From Nematopogon swammerdamellus (lineage: Eukaryota > Arthropoda > Insecta > Lepidoptera > Adelidae): a stretch of 64,000 nucleotides of DNA. This document shows positions 33,557 to 44,935 of the stretch, piece by piece. The position numbers and the translations under genes were made by a program. Each line of letters starts with the position of its first letter. Within the stretch, counting starts at the first letter, position 1. The DNA is taken from the NCBI GenBank assembly GCA_946902875.1, contig OX336349.1, forward strand, positions 17,011,891 to 17,075,890, given 5' to 3'. The notes under the pieces are model-generated. The model saw only the letters and a program-made list of their open reading frames with translations. It was not told the origin of the DNA and did no database searches.

Positions 33557-34419
33557 TTTTAAATAGTTTTTTATTTCACAGTTTTTTTTTGGAATTTTTT
33601 GCTATTAATGTACTCGGCGGAATCGCTCGACCTTCGGCCTCGCGATTCCGCCTCGCTTTCCAATCTGATCTCGACCAAATTAAAATGGAACCACGTCATG
33701 GTTATCCCCTTTCAAACAAAAAAAAAAGAATTTTCAAAATCGGCCCACAATAATTGACGGAGTAATCGCGTAACAAACATCCAAAAAAAGAAAACATACC
33801 GTCAAATTGAGAATCTCCTAGGTCTAAAGTAAATTGCTCGTGAAGACAAATTCAACGAGCCCAAACACGATGGGTTTATCATGTGTAGTTTAGGAGTTCC
33901 TATGGCCACCTTCCGTCTCCATCATCAGACCAGCTCGATGGTACTCGTACTCGTATTATAATATATTAAGCGCATCTGGCCGGTCGGAAAAGATTTCAAA
34001 TTTAGAATATTCATGAAACAAGGGTCCGAATATGAATGACAATATCGATTCATGTATTTCAATACAATGACAGAGAAAATTTCAAAATATTAGGTACCTA
34101 TTTAATACTTTTTAGTTCTAGTTTATTTTTTTTTAAATCGGTTTTATATTTTTAAAACAATATTACATAAAAAACAATAATCGAAATCGAATAATCGAAA
34201 TCGGTTGAAGTGGTACAGAATTATTCGCCATGTGTCAAACTGCAAATTGCTGAAAAAGTCCACATCACAAAAGTTTTGCTGAAGGTAACCACACACCAAT
34301 AGTATTTTGTTGCTTTTTCATAAACCGCTCAATCAATTTCAATAAAATTTCAATGGGAGCACCTCTGAAGTATGACCTACCAAACAAAAAAAGAATTTTC
34401 AAAATCAGCCCACAATTAA
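33557..34419. other. Carrier intron 3, no recognised gene
   Basis: It contains a short GC-rich palindrome near 33618-33650 (GGAATCGCTCGACCTTCGGC). Otherwise AT-rich. Confidence 0.3.
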
Positions 34420-35723
34420 CACGTTGAACGCCATACGACCCACCGGTGGGCCTAGCGTACTTTTCCGTTCGGGCCAAGCCAAACTCATTATATCCGTAAT
34501 TTTCATTAACTTGAGATTTTCATCACAAAGTTTATAAAATGCGGTAATTTGTAAGGAAAATAAAAATTTGCGACTTTTACCGTCTAATTTTCGAGATATA
34601 GCAGAAGGCTCACGGGTGGATCGTGTGGCCTCATATGAAGGATTTGTATTTTTCTGTTGGCTGGGGCCGCGGGGTCACGCCGCGGCCCACCCGTTGCGCG
34701 CACGCCGCGGACGCAGCGATCAATCCCGGTCCGGCTGCGTCGACAATTGAGGATGTTTTACGCTTTTCTCGCCAAAAATGATTATTTTGAAGATTTCGAG
34801 TTAACACAAGAAGCGCTAACGCAGTTAGAAAACATCGAGATAGATCTTCTGAACCGTAGTTTCGGAATAGATTCTATGAAGACGTAGTTCAACCAACGAA
34901 AAGAAGATGCTGTCGAATTATTTTGTCGGAGAGTGAGGATAGCGACTATGAAATGCGTATAGAAAGACGGAAGAGAATGAAACACACTCTGGAAAGGAAA
35001 GAGGGATTGGCCAGAAAAGTGAGAAGAACATGTCACCAATGTTATGCAAAGAACGTACCAATAATGGGTAGCAAACAGGCTAAAACCAAGTCGAAAAAAG
35101 TATCCACTTATTGCCAAAGCAGCCCAACTAAACCATTCCTTTGTTTGCCTTGTTTTAACATGACTCACGGATAATTCTTTATTGTTTATGGTTAAACCCT
35201 TTGGGGTTAAGATGATTGATTATTTTAAATAATGAAGTGTCATAATGTTGTGATTGTTCAATTTCATAAATATTTTCTTTTGTTCAATTTCATAAATTAT
35301 TTTCGTAATAAATAATGTCTTCTTATTTGGCAATGAAGAAAATTTTATGTTCATTTTTATTTTGACGAATATTTTCTTATTATTTTCTGGTTTTATTAAT
35401 TCTATTAATACAAATATTATTTTCTACCTTATCGTTAAGAGCAGCCCTAGCATCGTTACAATTAACTTAATAAAAAACTACAAGTTTCTATTGGATTTGA
35501 AAACCACGCCGTCCGCTTCGACTACAAAGCCATGCGGCTCACTTCCATATTGGCTTTGTAGCTGCGCTCTGTGGCTTGTAGGAAGCGTTTACGTAGGCCC
35601 TCTCACGCGGCTCACCGGTGACCCCCATGACCTGAATGGTTCAGTAAGGAAAGGCTCACCGGTGAGCGGTGAGCCCCGTGGCCCAAACGGAAATACTGGA
35701 TTTTTCATGTGGCGTTGAACGTG
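34420..35723 (+). mobile_element. piggyBac-like element remnant
   Basis: The left flank is TTAA (34416-34419), followed by CACGTTGAACGCCATACG. The right end is CATGTGGCGTTGAACGTG, an imperfect inverted repeat, followed by TAAG, a decayed TTAA. The interior holds a broken piggyBac transposase (34657-35174). Length about 1.3 kb, so it is internally deleted. Confidence 0.78.
34657..35174 (+). pseudogene. piggyBac transposase remnant
   Basis: Two pieces remain. An acidic piece (DYFEDFELTQEALTQLENIE) ends in a stop near 34885. A C-terminal piece follows, with the cysteine-rich domain RRTCHQCYAKNV, then TYCQ, then FLCLPCFNMTHG, matching the RING-like zinc domain at the end of piggyBac transposases (CxxC...C...CxxCF..YH). 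The RNase-H-like catalytic domain with its aspartates is missing. Confidence 0.8.
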
Positions 35724-35829
35724 TAAGATTGTAATTTCCTGTTTGCGGTTTTACTCCGGTCCAAAGAGTTTACAAACTCTTTGGTTGTACTTGGGTTGTA
35801 CCTAGCTCCGCTTATTTGTTGTTATATCC

Positions 35830-35985
35830 GCTATAGTAACACATATTCTGTGAAAATTTCAACGGGCTACCTATTACGGTTCAAGAGATACAGCCCTCGG
35901 ACAGACAAACGGACGGACGGACATACAGACTGCGGAGGCTTAGTAATAGGCTTCCGTACAGGGTACGGAAACCTAAAAATAAGGG
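35830..35985 (+). repeat. Interspersed repeat fragment (CCGTACAGGGTACGG type)
   Basis: ATTTCAACGGGCTACCTATT, ACAGCCCTCGGACAGACA and then GGCTTCCGTACAGGGTACGG with AAACC. Same type as 10355-10410 and 45170-45295. Confidence 0.6.
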
Positions 35986-36159
35986 GTGAAATAGGGGTGA
36001 AAGTTTTTGTATGGGGAATCCATGATTTCTCTAGGTAAGGATATGAAAATTTATTATCTAGGCTTTTGGCCAAAGACATTAAACCCACCCTCTTCCATAT
36101 AGACCGGACATCAAGAACAAAATCGTAATCTACTACTTAGATCCTAGTGGTACAAAGTC

Positions 36160-36377
36160 GTTCAGTCTAGCGCCACCAGTCCCTTCCCTTCTTACCTTAC
36201 TAGGGTTGGTACCACCGCACTGAATAAAATGTATGTCGAAACGGCTATGTAAATTAAAGAGATTTGATGTAAATAGTTTTTTCGTTTTTTTCCGTCCAGT
36301 TCAGTATAGCCGGCACGACATGTCCGACATCACGGATGTTGTAGGTGATGTATCCAACCATGTCAGTTTCCATAAAA
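36160..36377 (+). mobile_element. SINE, internally deleted, copy h
   Basis: CAGTCCCTTCCCTTCTTACC, TTGGTACCACCGCACTGAAT, then ACATCACGGATGTTGTAGGT and GTCAGTTTCCATAAAAAAA. Most of the central body between the GCCGGC word and GACATCACGG is missing. Confidence 0.8.
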
Positions 36378-36735
36378 AAAAGAAGAAGAGGAGGAGAGAG
36401 GGAGGAAGGGGTAGTGAATGAGGGTAGGTGTGGGGGAGGGAGGTAGTAGAGGGAACGAGGAGGAATGGATATCGAGGGAGTGAGAGGTTGAAAGTGGGAA
36501 GGGGCGGGGTAAGAGGGGGTTGCGGACAGGATGAGGGGTAGTAGGGGAGGAATGGAGTGCGAGGGTGATGGGAAGGAGGGGCGGCATGAGGGGAGGAAGG
36601 GAAGTAGGGAGAGAGGGAGGGAATGGGCGAAAGGGAAGGTGGCAAAGAGGGGGTCCGTGAAGGGTGAGGGGAAGGAGGGGAGGAAGGCGGGATCGAGGAG
36701 AGAAGACCGGGAGAGAGGTGAGTGAGAGATGGGCG
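36378..36735 (+). repeat. Polypurine tract, ~350 bp, rich in GGAGG/GGGAGG
   Basis: The plus strand is almost wholly A and G with few interruptions (for example GAGGAGGAGAGAGGGAGGAA). It starts directly after the poly-A of the SINE before it. It gives long proline/serine/leucine-rich and glycine/arginine-rich frames that I regard as artefacts of composition. Confidence 0.9.
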
Positions 36736-37384
36736 AGGAAGGAATCCCTTCCTTCCTCCCGAAAAAGATAGAGAATATAAGAGAAGCGATGGTTTATTAT
36801 CAATTTTGCATTTAAATCAGATTTACTATTTTTTTATTTTATTCGTCGTCGTGTCGTCGTCGGTAAAATCTACAATTTTACAATTTTATATAAAATATCA
36901 TTGACTTATATATTCTGTAAAGTTTATCACAAATACATTAAACCCACCCTCTTTTAATCTCTTTGGTATAACACCACCAGCAGCATCGTAGATGGAAAAA
37001 ATAGCCCTGGACTCAACTTTTTTTAATTCGGTGCCTGGACTCCGTACTTCATACTCAAAGACATTTTGTTCATACTTCAACTATTACTCAAACGAGACAC
37101 CGCGATTATGGTAGTGTGCGTATCGCGTGAATACAGAACCGACCGTCTCAAGAGATCGCATCGATATTGTGTCATCCTTTTTCCACGCGCAGTAACCCGT
37201 ATCGCTTGCCTGCACGCTCCACGCAAACATTTGCGTGTTCCAAAACAAGCGAACGTCGCGCGTCGATCGATAAATTGCCGCAACGGCTAAAAACTATGGA
37301 GGTGGCTTTTTACTTTCGAGCGACTGTAAGGAGAAAGGAAGTATTGTGATCGTCCAAAATGTCGAAGTTGAGAATGCGACTAAT
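36736..37384. other. Spacer in carrier intron 3
   Basis: Mixed composition. Overlapping open frames on both strands at 37066-37350 have no recognisable domain. Confidence 0.3.
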
Positions 37385-37697
37385 TTTTTTATTTTTTTTA
37401 TTGAAACTGACACGGTTGGCTACATCACCTACAACATCCGTGATGTCAGCCCATAACACCGGGTGAACTTGGTGCCACGTCAGTGCTTCCCTTCGGTCGT
37501 GCCGACTACACTGAACTGGACGGAAAACACAAACTATTTACATAGCCGTTTGGACCGACCTTTCATTCAGTGCGGTGGTACCAACCCGGGCGGGTTAAAC
37601 CCTACCACCTAGTAATATAAGAAGGGGGTCATATCCCTTAGTCGCCTTTTACGACATACACGGGGAGAGATGCAGTGGGGCTATTCTTTTAAAGTAC
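37385..37697 (-). mobile_element. SINE with alternative head, copy i
   Basis: Minus orientation with the poly-A end at about 37385-37402 and a normal body up to GGGTTTAACCCGCCCGGG. Upstream it then carries CGACTAAGGGATATGACCC and GCATCTCTCCCCGTGTATGT then CGT, not the tRNA/5S head. Same arrangement as copy d. Confidence 0.82.
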
Positions 37698-37766
37698 CGG
37701 CCCGACACAGTACAGATTTGGGCTATATATCTGTCAACGATCCCAAAAAAGTGGTTTTGAGAAACA

Positions 37767-37767
<1 letters not shown>

Positions 37768-37797
<30 letters not shown>

Positions 37798-38085
37798 CCG
37801 TCCAGCGACCTTGTGCCTAAACTGCTCAACCGATTTCGTTCAAAATTCGTATTTAGTAGTTTGAAATGATAATCTAGGGGTAATTTTTTTTACTTTTTCA
37901 AAATTCGAAAAAATAAGGGTAGCCGTCATACAAATTTGTCTATGGCAATGTGTCCAGCGACGTTGCGCCTCAACCGCTCAACCGATTTCGTTGAAAATTC
38001 ATATTTAGTAGTTTGAAACGATTATCTAGGGGTACCTTTTTTAGTTTTTTTTAATTAAAAAAAATAAGGGTAGCTGTCATACAAA
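37768..38085 (+). repeat. TG microsatellite and diverged ~180-bp direct repeat
   Basis: A TG run (37768-37797) is followed by two units beginning GTCCAGCGACCTTGTGCCTA / GTCCAGCGACGTTGCGCCTC. Both contain CAACCGATTTCGTT and TATTTAGTAGTTTGAAA and end with AATAAGGGTAGC. Common Lepidopteran intron repeat; class not assigned. Confidence 0.7.
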
Positions 38086-39440
38086 TTATTTCGATGAGGT
38101 CGATTTTCTTATAAATGGCTAACGATTTTTATTATTATTATTATATTTAATCCATCGTGTTTGTTTCCGTTTTCAAAGGTGGTGAGGTAAAAAAATATAA
38201 TTTTAAAGAAGGTATCTCCACTTTATCCTAACCGCACGCGCGTATTTGAATTGCACGCAGGTTTGGTTGGTGGCTATTTGGCAACTAAAAATATAATAAG
38301 AAATAGGCATGCCATCTATAGACAAATAGGACAACTTAACTTTGGTCTGACATCTATGATGCAGAAGCGGCGAAATTATACATTTTATCCGCCAAGCTCA
38401 CGGACTGACAAAACATGAAAATATTTATTGGAAAAATTATGAAAACCTTAAAATACACTATTTTGAAATTTCTACTTAATATAAAATAATCTTTAAATTT
38501 AACTATGCTGTTCCCACTTAGCATCGTTCTATAATTAGCAGATTTAAAAATATAATAATTATTTAATTCAAATTCGATACTCCTGGCGCCATCTTAGGAC
38601 ATAATTAAGGACTAATTTCATGTTACCTTTAAAACATCGCTGACGGTACATCTGACTCCCCCTATAAAATCAATGACGTCCGCCTTTATTAAATAAAAAA
38701 TAAATTCTAACTCATGAATAAAAATGGGTAGGTTGCATACATAACTAGTACAAATGAACTGCGTGTAGGTAAATTCCAAACACTGAAAGTTCATTCAATG
38801 ACCTCAAAAGAAAAAGAGGACTGAATTAGTTCACTGCGCTCTCCAGTCTCACTGTCCATCGAGTTTTTATTACAATTTCCAACTTTTGTATGATAAAAAA
38901 AAAACAACGGAATTTCGATTTGAGTGATAAGGATTTTTTTCTTCTAATAATGAGTACTTTCTATTCCTGAAGTTTCTCAAACCTATCCTGATACAGCCTG
39001 TATAATTTCTTTTAGGAATTAGAACTGTCCAAAAATGCTTGAAATGTTATGCAGTTAACAGACATCCAGTACACAACTTTAACGACTGTTAAAAAAACAT
39101 ACACAATTTGTTCTAATACTGATGAAACAACCTTAAAAAATCAGTCCACTTTGGAGGAGGAAATGGAGGAACACGAAACATCGATTTTGTCAATTTTATT
39201 TATCCCTTTCACTCAGTATTTGAGGGAGATGTTAGAACGCGACAGTATCATACTTATTTTTTCAAATTTGTCTTAAACACTCTTAGACTAAGCCATAATC
39301 CTTACCATTTTTATATCTTAGCCGTCCATTGCTTGAATCAAAATTGTCTTTCCTGAAGACTAGGCCTAGAAGTGGCACATCTCATCGGCTATTATAAAAG
39401 GCCAAACCTTCTATTATATGTGAACTACTCAGTCAAGGAT
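38086..39440. other. End of carrier intron 3, mostly unassigned
   Basis: It includes the inverted counterpart of the 32585-33000 repeat (about 38570-39005). No gene recognised. Confidence 0.35.
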
Positions 39441-39655
39441 GAAGGTGTGGAACTAAGCTTGCGATGGCTTCACCGAACATATCCGGGCCCATCGGCAGTA
39501 GAGGAGGGTGTTAATCGAGGTCGGGGCTAGCGAGTGGCCACTCTAAATTTCCCGCGCATGCTTCACGTTTCGGCTCGCATCAAGCCCTCGTCAGCTAGTC
39601 TGCGTTGACTAGGACGCGGGGAAACCACCAGTCCCGCTGTCGACCTCCCTCACAC
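39441..39655 (-). mobile_element. LINE 3' UTR fragment, copy 1 of 3
   Basis: From GAAGGTGTGGAACTAAGCTT through GGCTCGCATCAAGCCCTCGT to CGACCTCCCTC it matches 41072-41280 and 45570-45780. In minus orientation it is the terminal part of the element whose coding end is seen in copy 2. It ends about 110 bases upstream of carrier exon 4. Confidence 0.8.
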
Positions 39656-39762
39656 ATTGGGTTTTCACTGACGTATTCTGGCATTCTAATGTATGTTTAT
39701 ATGATATTTTGCCACAATAGTCAATAATTGCAATAGCTGACACAATAATGTTACTCACACAG

Positions 39763-39941
39763 GCACATAGTGCAGACGGAGGGTCCGCGAGCGCTGTTCA
39801 AGGGGCTCGGGCCCAACATAGTGGGCGTGGCGCCCTCGCGCGCCATCTACTTCTGCACTTACTCGCAGGCGAAGGCGATCGCCAACAAGCACATGCCCCC
39901 GGACACGCCCATCGTGCATCTCTCCGCCGCTAGCGCCGCCG
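39763..39941 (+). CDS. Rim2: Mitochondrial pyrimidine nucleotide carrier, exon 4
   Basis: Acceptor TTACTCACACAG, donor GTCAGT. It encodes [37 protein letters not shown] and the start of the third transmembrane helix (HLSAASAA). The [15 protein letters not shown] block is a hallmark of the SLC25A33/36 group and covers the end of the first carrier repeat (helix 2). Phases are 2 in and 1 out. Strongly GC-biased codon use contrasts with the intron. Confidence 0.97.
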
Positions 39942-40500
39942 GTCAGTACCTACCGCTAGACACATGAAGCTACGAAGCCACGCGCGCCCGCGCCCGCTAT
40001 GGAGAGGCCAAAACGCCACCGAGCCGAGGCACCTTCGCACAAAAGCGCGTCAGTCTCCGCGGAGTCTCCATGCTCTTTCTCTTTCTGTCGCGTGCACACT
40101 ATATCAAGATGGTTGAGATAAAGAAACCCCCCGCTCGGCACTCCTCATACGTCGTTCATACGCGTTTCGGAGAAAATAATTCGTCATGCCTTCTCCATAG
40201 CGGGCGCGGACGCGCGTGGCTTTGGTACCTCCATGGCCAGCAGTCATACAATCCGATTCCCGCCGGCTTCCCTTTTAATACTATGCACCCAGTCACTACG
40301 CACACTATTATATCTGACCTACACCTCCGGCTTCCCTCAGTCAAATTTTCACGCCACGCCACTGATGGCTAGACATTATTGTGTGCAACCTGTTTTTCTA
40401 CTGGTATCGTTCTAACTAAACCATAATAAATTCATAAAACATTGACATTTATATGAAACGTTTGCTTGCACGAAATTAAAATTTCAAAAGAAAAAAGTTA

Positions 40501-40775
40501 GTCACTTAGAGCGAGGCCGAAGGCCGAGCTGTGATCAGATAAACGATAAAGCCTCTCGAAGAAAGTAAGTCACCAAGAGTGAGACCGAAGGCCGAGATGC
40601 GCTCAGATAAACAAATATACTTTCTCGAGGAAATTAACTCACTAAGGGCGAAACCGAAGGCGTGAACGTGAAAGCAGCTCGGTCTTTGGCCTCGCCTTTA
40701 GTGACTGCTATCTTTGAGAGAGTATAACGTGAACGCATCTCGACCTTAGTTACTTACTTTATTCGAGGAAGTAAA
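40501..40775. repeat. Foldback repeat, second copy of the 1-536 family
   Basis: AGCGAGGCCGAAGGCCGAGC, GAGTGAGACCGAAGGCCGAG and GGGCGAAACCGAAGGCG stand in direct order, followed by inverted versions (GCAGCTCGGTCTTTGGCCTC, GCATCTCGACCTTAG). It is more diverged than 1-536. It lies about 80 bases upstream of carrier exon 5. Confidence 0.8.
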
Positions 40776-40857
40776 TCCGACACTGTGTATACGACAAGAA
40801 TGGTTGTAAGAGACCCTTACAAACTCATAGAACTGATGATTTGATTATCGGTTGCAG

Positions 40858-40970
40858 GGTTTGTGTCGTGCACGATGACGAACCCGATCTGGTTCGTGAA
40901 GACTCGCCTGCAGCTGGACGGGTCATCGGTCACAGCCGTGCAGTGCATCAAGAGGATATACGCGCAGTCC
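40858..40970 (+). CDS. Rim2: Mitochondrial pyrimidine nucleotide carrier, exon 5
   Basis: Acceptor GGTTGCAG, donor GTGAGT. It encodes [20 protein letters not shown] followed by [11 protein letters not shown]. The second signature reads P190-I-W192-x-x-K195: the usual acidic residue is replaced by tryptophan, a known feature of this carrier subfamily (NPIWLIKTR in human SLC25A36). Phases are 1 in and 0 out. Confidence 0.97.
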
Positions 40971-41071
40971 GTGAGTACTCCAACCACTTGTTTATTGAGC
41001 TTTTGTACGAATACCCTCAGTTTCTGAAACCTCAACCACCCTATGATCTCAGCGAAGGACTACAAGGAAGC

Positions 41072-41745
41072 GAAGGTGTGGAACTAAGCTTGCGATGGCT
41101 TCGCCGAACATATCCGGGCCCATTGGCAGTAGAGGAGGGTGTTAATCGAGGTCGGGACTAGCGAGGGGCAACTCTAAATTTCCCGCGCATGCTTCACGTT
41201 TCGGCTCGCATCAAGCCCTCATCAGCTAGTCTGCGTTGAATAGGACGCGAGGAACCACCAGTCCTGATCTCGACTTCCCTCTCTCTACCTATCCATATTC
41301 TGTAGGATGCTTCCAGTGACGTTTTCGAAGCTCTCTCCATATATTATGAGCTTAGCATCGATCTTGGCAGCCCTAGATTCTTGAAGAGACTGTAGAGCGA
41401 CTTCACTGGTAGTCCTCTTGCTCCGACTTCCACAGCGAAGAGATCAGTCAGTGAATCCGTTTCTCACAATCCGTTCTACTAGTTGCAGTACTTGTTAAGT
41501 TTGTTGTGGTCTTTCGGTATGTTACTTTCCCATGGAACGGTAAGTTCAAGAAGTACTACATGCTTTGTCACTTTTGAGAATATGAGTATATCCGGTCTTA
41601 ATGCTGTGGTACAGATTTCCGAAGGCATTTGGTAATGCTTCTCATGAGTGTCCATCAACAATTGACGTGACGTGATGTGACAGGGTGACGACATAGCTCC
41701 GTAACGAATGATGAAGAATGCTATGCAATAATTCAACTAGAAAGA
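41072..41745 (-). pseudogene. LINE fragment with PD-(D/E)xK-like C-terminal coding end, copy 2 of 3
   Basis: In minus orientation, codons near 41736-41500 give TTALRPDILIFSK, VVLLELTVPWESNI and HNKLNKYC. Downstream, in shifted frames, come remnants of EVGARG...SLYSLF. The pattern RPDI...ELTVPWE...KY is the recurrent end of certain retroelement proteins, and the RPD...ELT spacing resembles a PD-(D/E)xK nuclease. The 3' UTR runs to 41072. It begins about 100 bases after the donor of carrier exon 5. Confidence 0.65.
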
Positions 41746-41794
41746 CAACAATCAACATTGAATTGATCTGCCTACAATTTACTGTTCTTTTCTT

Positions 41795-42057
41795 CAGATT
41801 CCACGTTAAACTGTAGGCCCCTTCCCTTCTTACCTTACTAGATGGTAGGGTTCAACCCGCCCGGATTGGTACCACCGCACTGAATGAAGAGTTGGTCGAA
41901 ACGGCTATGTAAATAGTTTGTGTTTTCCGTCCAGTTCTGTGTAGCCGACATGAAATGAAGGGAAGCACTGACATGGCGCCTGGTTCACCCGGTGTTATGT
42001 GCTGACATCACGGATGTTATAGGTGATGTAGCCAACCGTGTCAGTTTCAATAAAAAA
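41795..42057 (+). mobile_element. SINE, copy j
   Basis: It starts CAGATTCCACGTTAAACTGT just after the position of the B box and includes the full body and the tail (CGTGTCAGTTTCAATAAAAA). The tRNA/5S head is truncated. Confidence 0.85.
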
Positions 42058-42297
42058 AATCTCCTCTCAGTGGAGATATGAATCCATCTAAAGCCGAACT
42101 GACACCTATTTAGGTGTGATATTGGGATGGATGAGAAGAGCGGAAGACCACGTGTGGTTGCGTGCCTTGGGAGAGGCCTATGTCCAGCAGTGGACCGATA
42201 CAGACTGACAATGATGATGACGATGATCCGGTATCCAACATCGAGCACAGCCACCCAAGTTGATTACAATTAAAACGAAATTCTATTGCAATTGCAG

Positions 42298-42520
42298 GGC
42301 ATCTTTGGGTTCTACAAGGGCATCACCGCGTCGTACATGGGCATCAGCGAGACGGTGGTGCACTTTGTGCTGTACGAGGGCGTGAAAGCGCGCCTCACTG
42401 AGATGCGGGCGGCGGCCGGCGAGCCCCCGTCCGACCGCCGCTCCCCGCGCGACTTCATCGAGTTCATGGCGGCCGGCGCCTTCTCTAAGACCGTCGCCTC
42501 GTGCATCGCTTATCCACACG
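42298..42520 (+). CDS. Rim2: Mitochondrial pyrimidine nucleotide carrier, exon 6
   Basis: Acceptor TGCAATTGCAG, donor GTGAGT. It encodes [19 protein letters not shown] and [14 protein letters not shown] (end of the second repeat, helix 4). A charged matrix/linker stretch ([16 protein letters not shown]) follows, then [20 protein letters not shown], which is helix 5, leading to the third signature PHEVARTR split over the junction with exon 7. Phases are 0 in and 1 out. Confidence 0.97.
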
Positions 42521-42999
42521 GTGAGTCTTGATTCAGATTTTTTTATTCATCTTTTTACACAAGGTGCCTCTCAGATGAGTCAAACAAACAAACAAAACAT
42601 GGTATAAATAAGACAAAATACAATAATAAGACAAACCATAAAATTCTTTAAAAAGTTACAGATTCAACAAACAAAAATAACATAACATAAAATCAAGTAA
42701 ATACTTAAAGTAGCAATGAATCACTTTCTTTTTGAGTGAATTAAAATATTAATATTAATACAAAATTATTTATATGTCTCATTAAGGAATCCATCTATCG
42801 AGTAATGAGAGTTTTTCATCAATAATTCTTTGATTCTGAATTTGAAACAATTGTCACGATACACTTGCCTGCGAATTGATTGATGATTTTTTTTTATTTC
42901 ATGTAGGACTTCGAGAAAATACTCGATTATTGTCACTGTTAAAATAGGTGCAAGGACATAAACCGCTTTTACGACTTTATGTTGGGTTCTGCAGATCTT
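42521..42999. other. Carrier intron 6, start
   Basis: AT-rich; nothing recognised apart from simple A- and T-runs. Confidence 0.3.
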
Positions 43000-43185
43000 T
43001 CATCCACAGAATCGGTAAACACTGGAACGCACTCCCCGCTCATATATTTCCCTCTAGTATAGTCTCAGGTCCTTCAAGAGGGCCGTGAATAGGCACCTGT
43101 CAGGTCAGAATGGCATTCACAACCGCCGCATGCGACCGAATGTCCATGGGCGTCGTTAAGACACCTTATGGGTGGCTAGGTTAGG
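43000..43185 (+). mobile_element. 3' end of the 24790-25585 LINE family
   Basis: CTGCAGATCTTTCATCCACA, CGCTCATATATTTCCCTCTA and CAACCGCCGCATGCGACCGA then ATGTCCATGGGCG closely match 25362-25555. 5'-truncated with no clear poly-A. Confidence 0.85.
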
Positions 43186-44382
43186 TTAGGTTATGCTTTC
43201 TTTATAAAAAAAAACAACTTCAAAATTACTTTAAAAATTTGGCCCTAGGGTTGGCACAGCACTTTGCGCAACACAAACATGAGTGAGGAAATGTGTGTAG
43301 AAATGTAGGTACGTAAGTCATTCCTATTTCTTATCATCTATGAACCTTAGAACGTTAGTAGGTACATAACCTAATTTTTGTTTTTATCTAATGTTTGCAA
43401 TGCATTTATTGCGTGTTTCATGCTCTAAAAACAATGATAAACACATCACCAGATATGTAATTACACTAATAACTAAAAATATTATAAGAAAATTACCTTT
43501 TACACTTTCCGAATACAATAACCACGTGTCGGTTCAGCGCCGAACAAAAAAACACGCGACCGCACTCGACTGTCACACTGCGCAACTGGCTATATGGGTA
43601 GCTCACGGCCTCAGCCGTAACTTCGTACTATGAAGTATTAATATGTGTGTGTGTGTGAGGGGTGCGGGGAAATCATTCTAAATTTGTTTCCTACGACACA
43701 AATTAAAAGTGAGTGAGAGCAATACGACACAAGATCACGTGACTCCGTAGTAATCTATACAAATTCGCCCACCTTCGGCCGGTTCGTCAGTTTTAGCTTG
43801 CTTAAGTTCACCGGCCACAGACGTGGCATCGTATCGTACTCGAAAAAGTAACCGCCTCTCTACAGAGTGTTCATGAAAGTTTTAATAAATAAAACTAAAA
43901 GTAAAAAATTTATGGGGTCCCCATATAACAGTGATGCCCATACTTTTTTCTATAAAGATCTACCTACAAAAAAATTAAGGTTCTGAGATCAACACTTGTA
44001 CATTTGGTTGTTCAATAATTTCTAGTCATTATTGTTTGAATTGAAAGCTATGTTGATTACATCCTTTATATTTTTTACTATTGCTGCCCTCGTGGAAGAA
44101 GACACCACCCGGAAAATGTATCTGTCATAAAATATTATGAATTCTTTGATGGGTCTACAAGTCACTTTTTGCTCTACATATTTTAGCGATCAACCTAAAA
44201 GCCTCTTGGGATCGACCGGTCGATCGCGATCGACTGTTTGGGCACCACTGCCATATAAGAACCATGTTTTTTTTTCAAGTTTTTTTTTTGTTTTTTTTTT
44301 GCTTTATTGTAAAAACAGTACTACAAACAAATGTCAAGCTTTGGTGAGATTATAGTGCAAACACTAACCAAAGTAAAACAAC
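43186..44382. other. Carrier intron 6, no recognised gene
   Basis: Mostly AT-rich. A GATCGACCGGTCGATCGCGATCGAC palindrome-rich spot lies near 44211-44237. No gene recognised. Confidence 0.3.
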
Positions 44383-44799
44383 CAGAGGCGGACTAGCAGC
44401 CTTGGCCGCCCTAGGCCGTTTAGTCCAGCCGCCCCTTACTGAAAAGTTTACAGCGTAGGTACAAATTATGTGAAGTAGTACGAAAATCTGTATTGCGTTC
44501 GGTTTAACCTGCCAGAAATATTTTATTTCTCAGTTTAGTGGTTTTATTTTTACATTATATAGCAAAAGTATTTATTTTTTTAAGTTTTACGCCAATATTT
44601 TATCTTTTCGTCATAGCTAAATTATTTTGTTCGCTCATCACTCCCGCACGTCGCACGCACGTGCTCCGGCATGGCACCCTTTCTATTCTGTGCCTGCGCT
44701 CACTGCTTCCAGCAGTAGGCGCTGATTGGCCGCCCGCGCCCCTAATATCTGGCCGCCCTAGGCCCGGGCCTAGTTGGCCTTAAGGAAAGTCCGCCTCTG
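44383..44799. mobile_element. hAT-type MITE with exact 8-bp TSD AAAACAAC
   Basis: The ends CAGAGGCGGACT and AGTCCGCCTCTG are perfect inverted repeats. AAAACAAC occurs at 44375-44382 and again at 44800-44807. A subterminal inverted block (GGCCGCCCTAGGCC) is also seen on both sides. It is 417 bp with no transposase. Confidence 0.92.
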
Positions 44800-44935
44800 A
44801 AAACAACAAATCATAAAAACCAGATGAATGTGAGTCGAGCTTGCACTAAGGATCTCGAACTGAATGAAAGAAAATAAAATGTTTTTCGTAAATAGATAAC
44901 ACAAATATATTGTGTTGTCTTACGGAATCCTTGGA

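Noticed and set aside
36301..36803. Long proline/serine-rich minus-strand frames and glycine/arginine-rich plus-strand frames
   Set aside because: They are produced by the polypurine tract, which lacks stop codons by composition.
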